Positions 25,680 to 34,864 of a stretch of 64,000 nt of DNA are shown piece after piece (the first letter of the stretch is position 1; the number at the start of each line of letters is the position of its first letter). Location of the stretch: NCBI GenBank assembly GCA_964633115.1, contig CAZWEO010000017.1:1-64000 (forward strand), written 5' to 3'. Below the pieces are notes generated by a model. It was not told where the DNA came from, ran no database searches, and saw only the letters and a program-made list of their open reading frames with translations. The translations under genes were made by a program, and so were the position numbers. The stretch comes from B30-G6 sp964633115 (lineage in GTDB: Bacteria > Desulfobacterota > Desulfobacteria > Desulfobacterales > B30-G6).

Positions 25680-27134
25680 ATGATTAAACCAGATCAATGG
25701 AAAACAGACCTCCAACTGCTGTCAAATGAAGACATCGGTCAGATTCATTATGCCAGTCTTCAGATTCTTGAAAAAACCGGCATGTTCATGCCCCTTGATG
25801 AGAATCGTCTGAATGACCTTGAAGATCTTGGATTACAGATTGACCGCCAAATAAATAGAGTTTGCTTTCCAGCAGATATTGTTGAGAAAGCTATTCAAAA
25901 CGCCCCGGAAACGTATTCACTTTGTGCCCGTAATCCTAACAACGATCTGATTTTGGACGGGGAGCACAAATACATGAGTCTGGACGGCACCGGCCTTAAA
26001 GTAAAGGACCTGGACTCCGGCCAGATTCGTAATTCCACCTATAATGATTTGGCGGAATCAGCTCGGGTGGCCGATTTTCTGCCACAAATATCGTTTTTAT
26101 GGCCCTGTGTGAGCGCCCAGGATCGACCCGCCGCAACACAACCGCTTCACGAACTGCAGGCCCTGATTCACAACACCGAAAAACACATTCAGGCCATGAC
26201 AGCAGTCAATCGGCTCACGGCCAAGGGCAGTGTGGAAATGGCCGCCGCCCTGGCCGGCGGCCGCGATGCGCTCAAAAAACGACCGCTCATCTCCAATTTT
26301 CAAGCCACCATTAGCCCATTGACCTGTGATGCCGAGGCCATGGAGGCAGCGCTGATTTTTGCGGAAGCTGGGATTCCCACGGGTTTTGTCACCATGCAAA
26401 TCGGCTGTGGTACCGCACCGGCTACATTGGCCGGCAATTTGGCCTTGGGGAATGCTGAAATTTTGGCAGGTCTTGTTTTTATCCAGCTTTTCTATCCGGG
26501 GACACCTGTTTTTTATGGCTCCTACGCCACCATGATGGATCTTAAAAGTGGCGGCATGACCAGTGGAAATCCCGAAGATTTCCTGCTTCAGGCGGGCGCC
26601 ATTCAACTGGCCCACTACTATAAGCTGCCCATTACCATCGGAACATTTGGCACCGGTGCCCACACAAGTGGCTGGCGCAGCGGGGTTGAAAATGCTATTT
26701 CCGGTATGGTGAATTTTTTGGCGCACGGTGACATGATTTGTGGAGCCGGTCTGCTGGAAGGCGCTACGGTTTTCTCATTTGAACAATTGATCAAGGACTG
26801 TGAAATTTACGAAATGTTACATGCATTTTCGTCCGGAATAACGGTTACACCGGAAATGCTGGCAGTGGATGCCATTCATCAGGTTGGCCCTCAAAACCAT
26901 TTCATGCTCGCCGAACATACCCTCAAACACATGCGCGCCATTTGGCAGCCGACTGTGAAAGGATGTCAGCCTACCACCGATAATCAGGATCATGGAATTT
27001 CTCAGTCTGACGCGGTTGCTGCCGAAAAGGCCCGGGATATTCTTAAGAATCATCACCCAACACCACCTGACAATATCGAACAATTGCAGGAAATTCTGAA
27101 TGCATACGAACGTATGGCATCGGAGAAATCATAA
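25680..27134 (+). CDS. MttB-superfamily corrinoid-dependent methyltransferase (non-pyrrolysine)
   Basis: A 484-residue TIM-barrel methyltransferase related to trimethylamine methyltransferase MttB. Characterised relatives without pyrrolysine demethylate glycine betaine, proline betaine, carnitine or similar quaternary amines and pass the methyl group to a corrinoid protein. Family features include EDIGQIHYASLQILEKTGM near the start, YMSLDGTGLKV, the GCGTAPATLAGNLALGNAE segment and GSYATMMDLKSGGMTSGNPEDFL. No in-frame UAG is present, so this is the Pyl-free branch. The frame opens at TTG 25671, but ATG 25680 follows GAAGGAA better. No cognate corrinoid protein is adjacent; the nearest candidate is the MtrA homologue at 4684. 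Confidence 0.9.
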   Translation: MIKPDQWKTDLQLLSNEDIGQIHYASLQILEKTGMFMPLDENRLNDLEDLGLQIDRQINRVCFPADIVEKAIQNAPETYSLCARNPNNDLILDGEHKYMSLDGTGLKVKDLDSGQIRNSTYNDLAESARVADFLPQISFLWPCVSAQDRPAATQPLHELQALIHNTEKHIQAMTAVNRLTAKGSVEMAAALAGGRDALKKRPLISNFQATISPLTCDAEAMEAALIFAEAGIPTGFVTMQIGCGTAPATLAGNLALGNAEILAGLVFIQLFYPGTPVFYGSYATMMDLKSGGMTSGNPEDFLLQAGAIQLAHYYKLPITIGTFGTGAHTSGWRSGVENAISGMVNFLAHGDMICGAGLLEGATVFSFEQLIKDCEIYEMLHAFSSGITVTPEMLAVDAIHQVGPQNHFMLAEHTLKHMRAIWQPTVKGCQPTTDNQDHGISQSDAVAAEKARDILKNHHPTPPDNIEQLQEILNAYERMASEKS

Positions 27135-27233
27135 CCACGGAAAACTGGTGGCCGGCTGTGTTGGCGGACCGGTCTAAACCTTAACACTTTACAGGTTATG
27201 GATGCCGATTTATTCGAAGCGGAATTGACTGCA

Positions 27234-28478
27234 TCAAACAAGCTCTTCCAAGGCTGCAATCAGCCTGCCGACCTCCTGATCGGTGTTGTAATGCACGAGA
27301 CTTATCCTGACGACCCCATCCTCCGGATCCTTTATACCCAGGGCCTCCACGCAGCGACGCGCATAAAAGTGCCCGTTAAGGAGTGCAATCTTCTTTTCTA
27401 CAAGCTTTTTGACTACATCACCCGAAGACATACCGTCTATGGTCATGGAAACGGTTGCCGATCGCGATCCTACCAGGGCGTGATCCTGGCCCATGATTCT
27501 GGAACCGGGGATTACCTTGATGGTCTCTAAAATCCGATTGGCTTGGGTGGTTTCGTGTTCGGCAAACAGCTCAAACACCTTTTTGGCTCTGGCGTGAAAG
27601 CCGGCTTGCACTTCATCGAAATGATGTCCGTATACAGCATCGATGTACTCCCGCAGACCGGCCAGAGCGCCGATTTGAGCGTGCAGGGGACCAGCAGGAT
27701 TGAAATTGTAGTGAGGAATATCCCTGTTGAAATAGTGCCCCTGGGGCTCGAGGCTTCTAAGAATGGATGGTCTGCCCCACATGACCCCCAAATGGGTCCC
27801 GAAGGTCTTGTAAGTGCTGAACAAATAAAAATCTAGGCCACTGGCATTTACGTCCAGCACGCAGTGAGGGGCGAACGACACCCCGTCACCAATGGCGATA
27901 GCACCCACATCATGGACCATGTCACAGATGGAATCCAAATCGTTCATGGTTCCCACAATGTTGGAACAAAGCGAAAAACAGACCAAGCGCGTGTTGCCGC
28001 TGATCAGTCGTTCGAGACCTTTCAGGAAAAGCTCACCGCTTTGCGGATCGATACGCCACTCTTTCAGGACCGCCCCGTACTCCGCCAATCGGCGCCAGCA
28101 CCCGATATTGGCCTCATGGTCCTGGTTGGTGACGATGATCTCATCACCCGGCCTTAGCGCTGGCCGGATAGCCTGGGCCAGCACGTAGGTATTCATGGAC
28201 GTAGAAGGGCCCAGTGTCAGCTCGTCCGGATGGCAGTTAAGCAGACTGGCTATGGTCTGGTAACCGGCATCCATACTCTCGCCGGCGGCAATAGAAGACC
28301 GAAACGGACCATAAGGCTGAACTTTAGTGAACTGGTAAAACGCGTGCAGACGATCGATGACCTGATGCGGGACATAAGAACCGCCAGCATTTTCGAACAT
28401 GGCCCAACATTCGGTTTCGGGGTTGCTGAAAACAGGGTACTGGAAGCGGATAAAATCCAAATCTAAGGTCATATTCAT
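27234..28478 (-). CDS. class V PLP enzyme, cysteine desulfurase-like
   Basis: Fold-type I PLP enzyme of the class V aminotransferase group (cysteine desulfurase, isopenicillin N epimerase-like), 414 residues. It has the N-terminal FENAGGSYVPHQVIDRL, the LTLGPSTSMNTYVLAQA loop, DGVSFAPH with the cofactor Asp, and the Schiff-base Lys in STYKTFGTHLGVMWG. No catalytic Cys loop of classical IscS/SufS type is evident. Start set at ATG 28478 (MNMTLDLDFIRFQYP); the frame runs 27 codons further without homology. It follows a polar amino acid importer on the same strand, so it may act on the imported amino acid (inference). Confidence 0.85.
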   Translation of the reverse strand: MNMTLDLDFIRFQYPVFSNPETECWAMFENAGGSYVPHQVIDRLHAFYQFTKVQPYGPFRSSIAAGESMDAGYQTIASLLNCHPDELTLGPSTSMNTYVLAQAIRPALRPGDEIIVTNQDHEANIGCWRRLAEYGAVLKEWRIDPQSGELFLKGLERLISGNTRLVCFSLCSNIVGTMNDLDSICDMVHDVGAIAIGDGVSFAPHCVLDVNASGLDFYLFSTYKTFGTHLGVMWGRPSILRSLEPQGHYFNRDIPHYNFNPAGPLHAQIGALAGLREYIDAVYGHHFDEVQAGFHARAKKVFELFAEHETTQANRILETIKVIPGSRIMGQDHALVGSRSATVSMTIDGMSSGDVVKKLVEKKIALLNGHFYARRCVEALGIKDPEDGVVRISLVHYNTDQEVGRLIAALEELV

Positions 28479-28646
28479 TTCTCTTTCTACAACAGGTTTA
28501 TCAAATTTTCCACAAGTCGTCTGCTTGATGCGCCTATCATAATTTGTCGTATGAATCATTCAGATTCTTTGGGAAAATTGACGGCACCGTCTGTTGGTGG
28601 GCGCGGGTCGACCAGACGGCTGCCCATCACCTGCCATCCCTTCAGT

Positions 28647-29408
28647 TTAAAGAATATGAGCCAAAAACCGCTTGCTGCGCTCCTCTTTGGGATTGGTAAA
28701 CATCTCTTCGGGAGGGCCCTCTTCAATCCAGTTGCCGCCATCCATGATAAACACCCGGGTGGAAACATCACGGGCAAAATGCATCTCATGGGTCACAGCA
28801 ATAATGGTCATACCCTCATTGGCCAGGCGCTCCATTACATCCACAACCTCGCCAACCAGTTCAGGGTCAAGGGCCGATGTTGGTTCATCAAAAAGCATTA
28901 TCTTGGGCTTCATTGCCAGGCTCCGGGCAATGGCAACCCGTTGTTGCTGACCACCCGAAAGACGCGCTGGATATTCATCGGCCTTATCAGAGAGACCCAC
29001 CCATTCAAGCAGTTCTTTGGCATAGGGGGTAGCCTCTTTTTTGGACTGACCCAATACCGTTACGGGTCCTTCGATGACATTCCCAATGGCAGTCATGTGA
29101 GGAAACAGGTTGAATGCTTGAAAACACATCCCGGTCTTTTTACGGATATCAAGGATCTTTGCAGCCTGGTTCTTTGATTTCTCACCAGCCTTAATAACCA
29201 CGCCATCCACCTCAACAGTACCGGCAGTAGGCTCTTCCAGAAAATTGATGCACCGCAGCAAGGTGCTTTTACCCGATCCGGAAGGACCCAAAATGGATAC
29301 CACCTCGCCCACACTCACATCCAGATCGATACCGTCCAACACATGCAAATCCCGGCCAAAAACCTTGTGAAGATTTCGAATTTTTATCATTACTTTGTTT
29401 TCGCTCAT
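28647..29408 (-). CDS. polar amino acid ABC transporter, ATP-binding subunit
   Basis: A 253-residue GlnQ/HisP-type ATPase that energises import through the inner membrane. It has Walker A GPSGSGKST, signature LSGGQQQRVAIARSL, Walker B IMLFDEPTSALDPE and the switch His in VTHEM. Its ATG overlaps the permease stop by 4 bases, in an operon with gene order binding protein, permease, ATPase. A 38-residue insert before the signature (KKTGMCFQAFNLFPHMT) is normal for the family. Confidence 0.94.
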   Translation of the reverse strand: MSENKVMIKIRNLHKVFGRDLHVLDGIDLDVSVGEVVSILGPSGSGKSTLLRCINFLEEPTAGTVEVDGVVIKAGEKSKNQAAKILDIRKKTGMCFQAFNLFPHMTAIGNVIEGPVTVLGQSKKEATPYAKELLEWVGLSDKADEYPARLSGGQQQRVAIARSLAMKPKIMLFDEPTSALDPELVGEVVDVMERLANEGMTIIAVTHEMHFARDVSTRVFIMDGGNWIEEGPPEEMFTNPKEERSKRFLAHIL

Positions 29409-30271
29409 CCGTTTGCCCCTCTTTCTCCCTTGGCCATATGCTTTTCAATTTTCTCCTGTACGGTCTGCAGGATAATGCACATCACCCAGTAGATCACCGC
29501 CACCAAGATCAGCATTTCTAAGGACTGAAAATAGCGCCTACCGATTTTTATAGCCCGGAAGCTAAGTTCCCAGACACCCATCAAGGAAACAAGTGAAGAG
29601 TCCTTGACCATGGCGATAAACTCATTGGAAACCGGCGGAATGATGACCCGCAGGGCCTGGGGAAAGATGACCCGGCGCATGGTCTGGGCGCGGGTCATAC
29701 CAAGCGCTTTGGCCGCTTCGTTCTGGCCGATCTTTATAGACTGAATTCCGGCTCGAACGGTTTCGGTCATATAGGCACCGTAGCAAACCGCGAGAGCCAT
29801 GATACCAGCCGGTATGGCAGGTAGCGTCAAATATTTCTGAATTCCCACAAAGCCAAGTTCCTGAAGGGCCCCTCCGATCTGAGGAAGGGCCAGGTACCAC
29901 ATGTACACCTGTACCAGAAGGGGTGTACCCCGGATCAACGACACATAAAGGGTGGCCATGGCGTTCAAGATAGGATTGCGGGATAGTCTGCCCAGGGCCC
30001 CAAGGACGGATAAAACACATGCCAGACTTATTGCCAGAACCGAGACCAGCAGCGTAAACCCGAGACCCGTAAGAATAAATCCAAGCCATTTGCCCATAAA
30101 TTTAAAGTCGAGACCTAAAACCACGAGGGATAAAAAAAGCAGCAACACCATGATCGCTAGGGAAATTTTTAAATTGCGATTGAAGTTCTTGCGCCTGGCA
30201 TCTATGCGCGCCATCACCTCGAGTGCTTCCGGGGGAATGCCTCGCTCTGCAACACTGTTGAGTTGGTTCAT
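29405..30271 (-). CDS. polar amino acid ABC transporter, permease
   Basis: Inner-membrane channel subunit of the His/Glu/Gln/Arg/opine importer family. From ATG 30271 (TTTGGAG upstream) the protein has 288 residues; the open frame extends 57 codons further without homology. An N-terminal cytosolic part (SVAERGIPPEALEVMARIDARRKN) is longer than in most GlnP proteins. Five or six helices follow, with the EAA loop AAKALGMTRAQTMRRVIFPQALRVIIP that docks on the ATPase. It overlaps the ATPase gene by 4 bases. No second permease gene is present, so the channel is probably a homodimer. Confidence 0.92.
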   Translation of the reverse strand: MNQLNSVAERGIPPEALEVMARIDARRKNFNRNLKISLAIMVLLLFLSLVVLGLDFKFMGKWLGFILTGLGFTLLVSVLAISLACVLSVLGALGRLSRNPILNAMATLYVSLIRGTPLLVQVYMWYLALPQIGGALQELGFVGIQKYLTLPAIPAGIMALAVCYGAYMTETVRAGIQSIKIGQNEAAKALGMTRAQTMRRVIFPQALRVIIPPVSNEFIAMVKDSSLVSLMGVWELSFRAIKIGRRYFQSLEMLILVAVIYWVMCIILQTVQEKIEKHMAKGERGANG

Positions 30272-30424
30272 TTCGTCTCCAAACTGCATCCCGTTTAAAA
30301 TCACGTTTTGCATAATGCCGCACCGGCAAAGTCTATTTCCCGAATTGTGACGATATGCTTTGCTGGACAAACAACCAAAAGAAACACTCACGCCGGCCGG
30401 TCGAAATATTTTCCAAGTGAAAAC

Positions 30425-30463
30425 CCGGTTTCCCGCCAGCAAAAAAAGACGGAGGGAAACCGG
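30425..30463 (-). ncRNA. intra-operon hairpin after the binding-protein gene
   Basis: CCGGTTTCCC and GGGAAACCGG pair perfectly over 10 bp between the binding-protein stop and the permease gene. Such a structure commonly protects the upstream mRNA or lowers read-through, so that binding protein is made in excess. A similar hairpin follows the binding-protein gene at 41640-41664. Confidence 0.55.
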
Positions 30464-30476
30464 AGATATAAAAACA

Positions 30477-31325
30477 CTACAGTTTGGGAATGAGATCTGT
30501 ACCGTAAAACTTCATGGAAAAATCCACCAGTGTTCCGTCTTTGTACATGGAAGCGAGAATCTCGTTCAGTTTTTTCAGCAAAGACTCACTTTGGGGCCGG
30601 CTCTTGTCAAGCGCAACGCTCAGGTGCTCATAAAAGACAGGTTCACCCAACATTTTAATCGGGCAACCGCCGCCGCAACCTGATTTCACGGCTTCAAAAA
30701 TGGTCGGTTTGGCAGTGAGTATTGCATCAAGCCGGACACCATCACCCAGGGATATATCCTCTATGGCGTTGGCATCTGTCGGATAGGTAGTGACTTTTTT
30801 AGCCTTCCAATTTAGAAACTTAATTTTGACACCCACAAGCTGAAGGTCTTTATTAAGATATCGGTCATAGGTGGTTTCTGTTCCGACACCGATGCGCTTG
30901 CCGGCCAGATCCTTGACGTGTTTGAAGGTGGTGTTGTTCTTGTGAACAGCAAATTGGGCGGGTGTGCTGTAGTAAGGCATGGTGAAATGAAGTGCCTGCG
31001 TGCGCTCCAATGTGGGCGTCATGGATCCGATAGAGATATCCCAGCGTTTACCCCATTTGCCGGCCGTTATAAGATCCCAATCCGGTGTTACGAATTCAAC
31101 TTTGACACCCAACCGTTTGCCAACTTCCTTGGCCACGCTGATATCAAAACCTTCCAGTTCACCTTTGTCGTTTAAAAAACTCTGGGGGGCATAATTGGCA
31201 TCTGTGGAAACCTTTATCACCCCGGCCGCCATGATTTCATCCAGAACTGAGGCGGCAAATGCGCTACCGGCACCAACGAAAACAAAACTGACAACCAACA
31301 ATCCCACAAAAAATAGTTTTTTCAT
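30477..31325 (-). CDS. polar amino acid ABC transporter, periplasmic binding protein
   Basis: A 282-residue family 3 binding protein. A signal peptide is cut near SAFA-A (about 25). The mature protein carries VIKVSTDANYAPQSFLNDKGELEGFDISVAKEVG and DWDLITAGKWGKRWDISIGSM, both standard ligand-lobe motifs. The segment KSGCGGGCPIKML has two Cys in a Gly-rich loop that is unusual for the family and could form a disulfide. AAAAGGAGA precedes the ATG. It is the first gene of the importer operon and is followed by a hairpin. Confidence 0.93.
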   Translation of the reverse strand: MKKLFFVGLLVVSFVFVGAGSAFAASVLDEIMAAGVIKVSTDANYAPQSFLNDKGELEGFDISVAKEVGKRLGVKVEFVTPDWDLITAGKWGKRWDISIGSMTPTLERTQALHFTMPYYSTPAQFAVHKNNTTFKHVKDLAGKRIGVGTETTYDRYLNKDLQLVGVKIKFLNWKAKKVTTYPTDANAIEDISLGDGVRLDAILTAKPTIFEAVKSGCGGGCPIKMLGEPVFYEHLSVALDKSRPQSESLLKKLNEILASMYKDGTLVDFSMKFYGTDLIPKL

Positions 31326-31645
31326 CTAGCTTCTCCTTTTAAAAATTAATATTAATTGCCCCCCAAAACAAGAGGAGCACCGATAAGAGAGAGTCTGTTT
31401 GCATTAAATATGTTTTGTTTAGAAAATAGAGAAAAATCGTAGTGTTACTTATTACGCCCTGCGGTCACAAGTCGTCGATTTTTCCCCGGTAGAGAGATGA
31501 TCCAAAAGACAGGAACTCATTTTGCCAAGCCGAGTATCTCAAAACGATACTTTTGCGTCAATAGCTTATTCGATGCAGTAAATTTTATTGGGCTCATGAT
31601 CGCGGTTATGAAGATTACATTGTTGGCCATACATTTGTTTAAATT
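31326..31645. other. intergenic stretch, no gene seen
   Basis: About 320 AT-rich bases between the binding-protein start and the GNAT gene end, both on the minus strand. It should hold the importer promoter, but no clear -10/-35 or -24/-12 pair was found. Confidence 0.35.
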
Positions 31646-32143
31646 TCAATTTCGATGACATTCTTTGGTCATAGATAGCTGACTCCCAGCCTCTGGGTCT
31701 AGAAATGAATCCGTGAAGCCAAAATTGCCGTAGAGCCTGCGAGCTGCCGCGTTATTTTCCTGAACCTCAAGGGTTATTTTGCAGCAGCCTTTTTCTAGGG
31801 CAATCCGTTCAATTTCGTCCAGAAGACCTTTGCCGATTCCCTGACCGCGAAATTCAGGACGCACCATGAAATCATGAATGTTGATCAAGGGCATGGCGTG
31901 AAAGGTGGAAAAACTGAAAAAACAGATGGCCATGCCCACATAACTGTTGTCAACGCACGCCAGCATGACCAGGTTGTTGGGTGTTTTTTTCAGGCCAGGT
32001 ACTAGCGCATCGAGTATATTATTATCTATCCCGCTACGAAAACCGAGTAAATCCTTGGCATAAATGTTTAATAACTGCGGTATGGCCGACCTATGTATAG
32101 CATTGGAATAGTCAGCTCGAACAATTTCAAATGGTGATGTCAT
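31646..32143 (-). CDS. GNAT-family N-acetyltransferase
   Basis: A 165-residue acetyl-CoA-dependent acetyltransferase of the RimI-like kind. The acetyl-CoA loop is RPEFRGQGIGKGLLDEIE, followed by the C-terminal NNAAARRLYGNFGF motif. CGGAGA precedes the ATG. The acceptor, a small molecule or a protein N-terminus, cannot be told. It is transcribed alone on the minus strand, with gaps on both sides. Confidence 0.88.
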   Translation of the reverse strand: MTSPFEIVRADYSNAIHRSAIPQLLNIYAKDLLGFRSGIDNNILDALVPGLKKTPNNLVMLACVDNSYVGMAICFFSFSTFHAMPLINIHDFMVRPEFRGQGIGKGLLDEIERIALEKGCCKITLEVQENNAAARRLYGNFGFTDSFLDPEAGSQLSMTKECHRN

Positions 32144-32266
32144 ATCATCTATCTCCGATTTTACCTGTTTTCACAGAAAATCACAGGGCCATATGTGATA
32201 ATTGATTTAAATTATTAACATAAATCATTAACTAAATTATATTCATTCTATATGACCATGATACGG

Positions 32267-33103
32267 CTATTTACCCTTAAAGGACGGTTCACGCTTCTCT
32301 AGACGTGCGTTCAACGCTTCCATGAAATCCGATGTTCCAAAAGCCTTATTCAATCCGTCGTTTTCCAGATCAAGTGCCTGAGAAACTGCCTCGATCATGG
32401 GTTTGTGTAAAATCTCCTTAGCAAAACGCACCGCCAGCCCAGCCCCTTTTGGCGGTATCAGCTTACGCGTCTCTGCCCTTGTAAAGCTAAGAAGTTCATC
32501 GTGGCGTAATACCCGGTTAATTAAGCCTAGGTCATACAATGTCGCCGCGCTGAGCCGCTCACCAAAAAACATGATCTCTTTGGCTCGTTGAAAACCGAGC
32601 AAACGCGGCAACAAAAAGCTTGAAGCCAACTCCGGAACCAGCCCGATGCGCGCAAACGGCAGTTTGACCCAGGCATACTCGGACATATAGATTAAATCCG
32701 CAACCGCCAGGGGAATGGTAAAGCCGCCCCCAATCGCCAATCCATTGATCGCTGCTACGATGGGTTTGTTGACCTGCCAGAGCTTCAGGCATAGGCGCTT
32801 TTGGGCCAGGTCCGTCAGATCTACTTCTTTTTTAGTCTCCTCGTCCAACGACTCCAGCTCGGCAAAATCAAGATAAGCCCCGCTGCTAAAAGCTTCCTGG
32901 GTTTGATCGGTATTCTCCGCTGGCACTGCGCCGGTTAACATCATGGCATGGGCGGTTTCATCCTTTTCAAATACTTCGGCCGCCTGATATAGATCCAACA
33001 GCATTAATATGCCCAAGGCATTCTTAATCTCAGGCCGATTCAAAGTTACTTTTACGATGCCGCTGTCTGGGTCTTTCTCATAGAGTATCTGTTTGTAAGC
33101 CAT
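32267..33103 (-). CDS. enoyl-CoA hydratase/isomerase family protein
   Basis: A 278-residue crotonase-fold enzyme. VTLNRPEIKNALG opens the fold, and AAINGLAIGGGFTIPLAVADLIYMSE forms the oxyanion hole. GLVPELASSFLLPRLLG supplies one catalytic-position Glu. The usual first Glu (as in GGGCELA) is replaced by GGGFTIP, so classical hydration is doubtful and an isomerase or another reaction is more likely. An insert of about 40 residues before the oxyanion-hole motif (EAFSSGAYLDFAELESLDEETKKEVDL) is notable. It lies just downstream of lpdA and the radical-SAM remnant on the same strand. Confidence 0.85.
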   Translation of the reverse strand: MAYKQILYEKDPDSGIVKVTLNRPEIKNALGILMLLDLYQAAEVFEKDETAHAMMLTGAVPAENTDQTQEAFSSGAYLDFAELESLDEETKKEVDLTDLAQKRLCLKLWQVNKPIVAAINGLAIGGGFTIPLAVADLIYMSEYAWVKLPFARIGLVPELASSFLLPRLLGFQRAKEIMFFGERLSAATLYDLGLINRVLRHDELLSFTRAETRKLIPPKGAGLAVRFAKEILHKPMIEAVSQALDLENDGLNKAFGTSDFMEALNARLEKREPSFKGK

Positions 33104-33193
33104 GAATCCTCCATTACTAGTTACCCGGTTATTGAGGCTAAGAGCTCTGATCTGGCCCGATGCCCAGGTTATCCATGCTGGAATAAAATCGCA

Positions 33194-33247
33194 CTACCAG
33201 TTGCCGTCCGCAGAGGCGGGCTTGATCAGCAGGGCAAAGGGTTTCAT
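33194..33247 (-). pseudogene. 5' remnant of a radical SAM (sulfatase-maturase-like) gene
   Basis: A frame of 17 codons reads MKPFALLIKPASADGNW and then stops at TAG. The first part equals the highly typical start of anaerobic sulfatase-maturase-like radical SAM proteins (...LLIKPASADCNLRCDYCFY). The first cluster Cys has become Gly (GGC for TGC), and the reading breaks just after. Its ATG overlaps the lpdA TGA (ATGA), so an intact gene was probably once coupled to it. Alternatively it is a short leader peptide; the sequence match makes decay more likely. Confidence 0.5.
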
Positions 33248-34677
33248 GCCCCCTGCGACATGCTGGCTATACGGGCAGTTTCCCAGAGACCTTCAGCCAG
33301 GGTTGGATGTGCGTGAATCGTCTGGGCCAAGTCCTGGGCACTAAGGCCGGTTTGAATGGCCAAAACCGCTTCAGCAATCAACTCGGTGGCATGCTCGCCA
33401 ATGATATGCACACCCAGGACCCGTCCGGACTTGCTTTCGGTTATCATTTTAATCTGGCCCGATAATTCACCTTTGGCTTGGGACATCCCCAGTTCACGAA
33501 AAAGAAAGGTGTCCGACCGATGGTCGATTCCGGCGGCCTCGGCCTCATGTTGAGTCAAACCGACATCCGCTACCTCCGGGAAGGAATAAATACCCGAGGG
33601 AACTGCACGATAGTCCATGGTCTTGTCTGCGCCCAAACAATTTTCAACTGCCACTAGTCCTTCCATGGATGCCACATGCGCCAGCATGATTTTGGTCGGT
33701 CCTAAAATATCCCCGATGGCGTAGACATCCTTAATGTTGGTCTCCATTTTTTGATTGGACACCAACCATCCTTTATTATCCATTTCCACACCGATGCTTG
33801 CCAACCCAATGTCGTTTGAGTTGGGAGCACGTCCAACCGTCAAAAATAGTGCGTCTGCCTCAAGCTCAGGCTTTTTGCTTGGTGGCTTCTCAGTCGGTGA
33901 CCCAAACGGTGAGGGTCCCATTTTTGCCTGGATCCCTCCGTTCTCGACCGTTTTGATCGCTTCGATGGTTGTATTTAGGAGAACGCTGATCTTACTTTTT
34001 TTCATTTCTCGCATGAGGGTTTTGCTCATATCTGCATCAATATTGGGTAGCGGGATCAAACGATCCATGGCTTCCACCACCGTCACCTGCGAACCCAGAA
34101 GTTTGAAGATAAAGGCAAACTCAACCCCAATGACACCACCTCCGAGAATGATGATACGTTTTGGCCTATTTTCAAGATTGAGAATATCGTTTGAGGACAG
34201 AACGGTGACACCATTAAATTCAAGATTCGGTAGGTCTTGGGGACGTGAGCCCGTGGCCAGGATAAGTTTGTCTCCCGATATTTCATGCATATGTCCGCTA
34301 TCATCCGTCACCTGAACAAGATGCGGATCCACAATTTTCCCGGTTCCATTAATAAGCTGGATTTTTCCGGCTTTGAAAGCCTTAGCGATACCACTCACCA
34401 AGGTTGTCACGACCTGGTCCTTGCGTTTCATAATGGCTTTAAAATCGGGACGAACACTACCAACCAATTCAATACCATAATGAGGCAGTCGCTGGGCTTT
34501 TCGAATAGCTTCGGCCGAACTTTTTAAGGTTTTAGTGGGAATGCAGCCCCAGTTTAAACAGGTTCCACCTAAATTATCGTTTTCGATGACAGTTACCTGG
34601 GCTCCCAATTGGACGGCATGCAGGGCAGCCACATATCCACCTGGACCGGCACCCAGGATTGTTATTCTTTTGGACAT
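33244..34677 (-). CDS. lpdA: dihydrolipoamide dehydrogenase
   Basis: FAD disulfide oxidoreductase of 477 residues that reoxidises dihydrolipoyl groups of 2-oxoacid dehydrogenase or glycine-cleavage complexes with NAD+. It has the FAD-binding GAGPGGYVAALHA, redox pair GGTCLNWGCIPTK (Cys40, Cys45), NAD-binding GGGVIGVEFAFIF and second FAD motif VYAIGDI. The C-terminal catalytic HAHPTLAEGLWE completes it. An unusual short insert (MGPSPFGSPTEKPPSKKPELEA, about 268-289) interrupts the NAD domain. No E2 or H-protein gene is near. The end overlaps the radical-SAM remnant. Confidence 0.95.
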   Translation of the reverse strand: MSKRITILGAGPGGYVAALHAVQLGAQVTVIENDNLGGTCLNWGCIPTKTLKSSAEAIRKAQRLPHYGIELVGSVRPDFKAIMKRKDQVVTTLVSGIAKAFKAGKIQLINGTGKIVDPHLVQVTDDSGHMHEISGDKLILATGSRPQDLPNLEFNGVTVLSSNDILNLENRPKRIIILGGGVIGVEFAFIFKLLGSQVTVVEAMDRLIPLPNIDADMSKTLMREMKKSKISVLLNTTIEAIKTVENGGIQAKMGPSPFGSPTEKPPSKKPELEADALFLTVGRAPNSNDIGLASIGVEMDNKGWLVSNQKMETNIKDVYAIGDILGPTKIMLAHVASMEGLVAVENCLGADKTMDYRAVPSGIYSFPEVADVGLTQHEAEAAGIDHRSDTFLFRELGMSQAKGELSGQIKMITESKSGRVLGVHIIGEHATELIAEAVLAIQTGLSAQDLAQTIHAHPTLAEGLWETARIASMSQGA

Positions 34678-34775
34678 TTCTTACTCCTTAAGTTTTTTTT
34701 GATCGTTATCATAAAAAATATCTACCCGCACCTTAAAAAAAAAGCAATAATGTTCGCGTCAAATCCGCTACCATA

Positions 34776-34803
34776 TTGACAAATCGGGATTTACTTTTAT
34801 ATC
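34776..34803 (+). promoter_or_regulatory. sigma-70 type promoter of the binding-protein gene
   Basis: TTGACA at 34776-34781 and TATATC at 34798-34803 with a 16-base spacer, about 60 bases before the start codon at 34865. Confidence 0.55.
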
Positions 34804-34864
34804 ATACAATTTTGTTGGAGTGCATTGCCGAATGGGCTCAACTACACAAACCGAAGGAGGAGAT

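Noticed and set aside
25680..27134. Pyrrolysine-containing MttB
   Set aside because: The frame is open without any UAG across the active-site region, so it belongs to the pyrrolysine-free branch.
33194..33196. UAG read as pyrrolysine in the radical-SAM-like frame
   Set aside because: The translation beyond the TAG does not resume radical SAM homology, and the cluster Cys before it is already lost.
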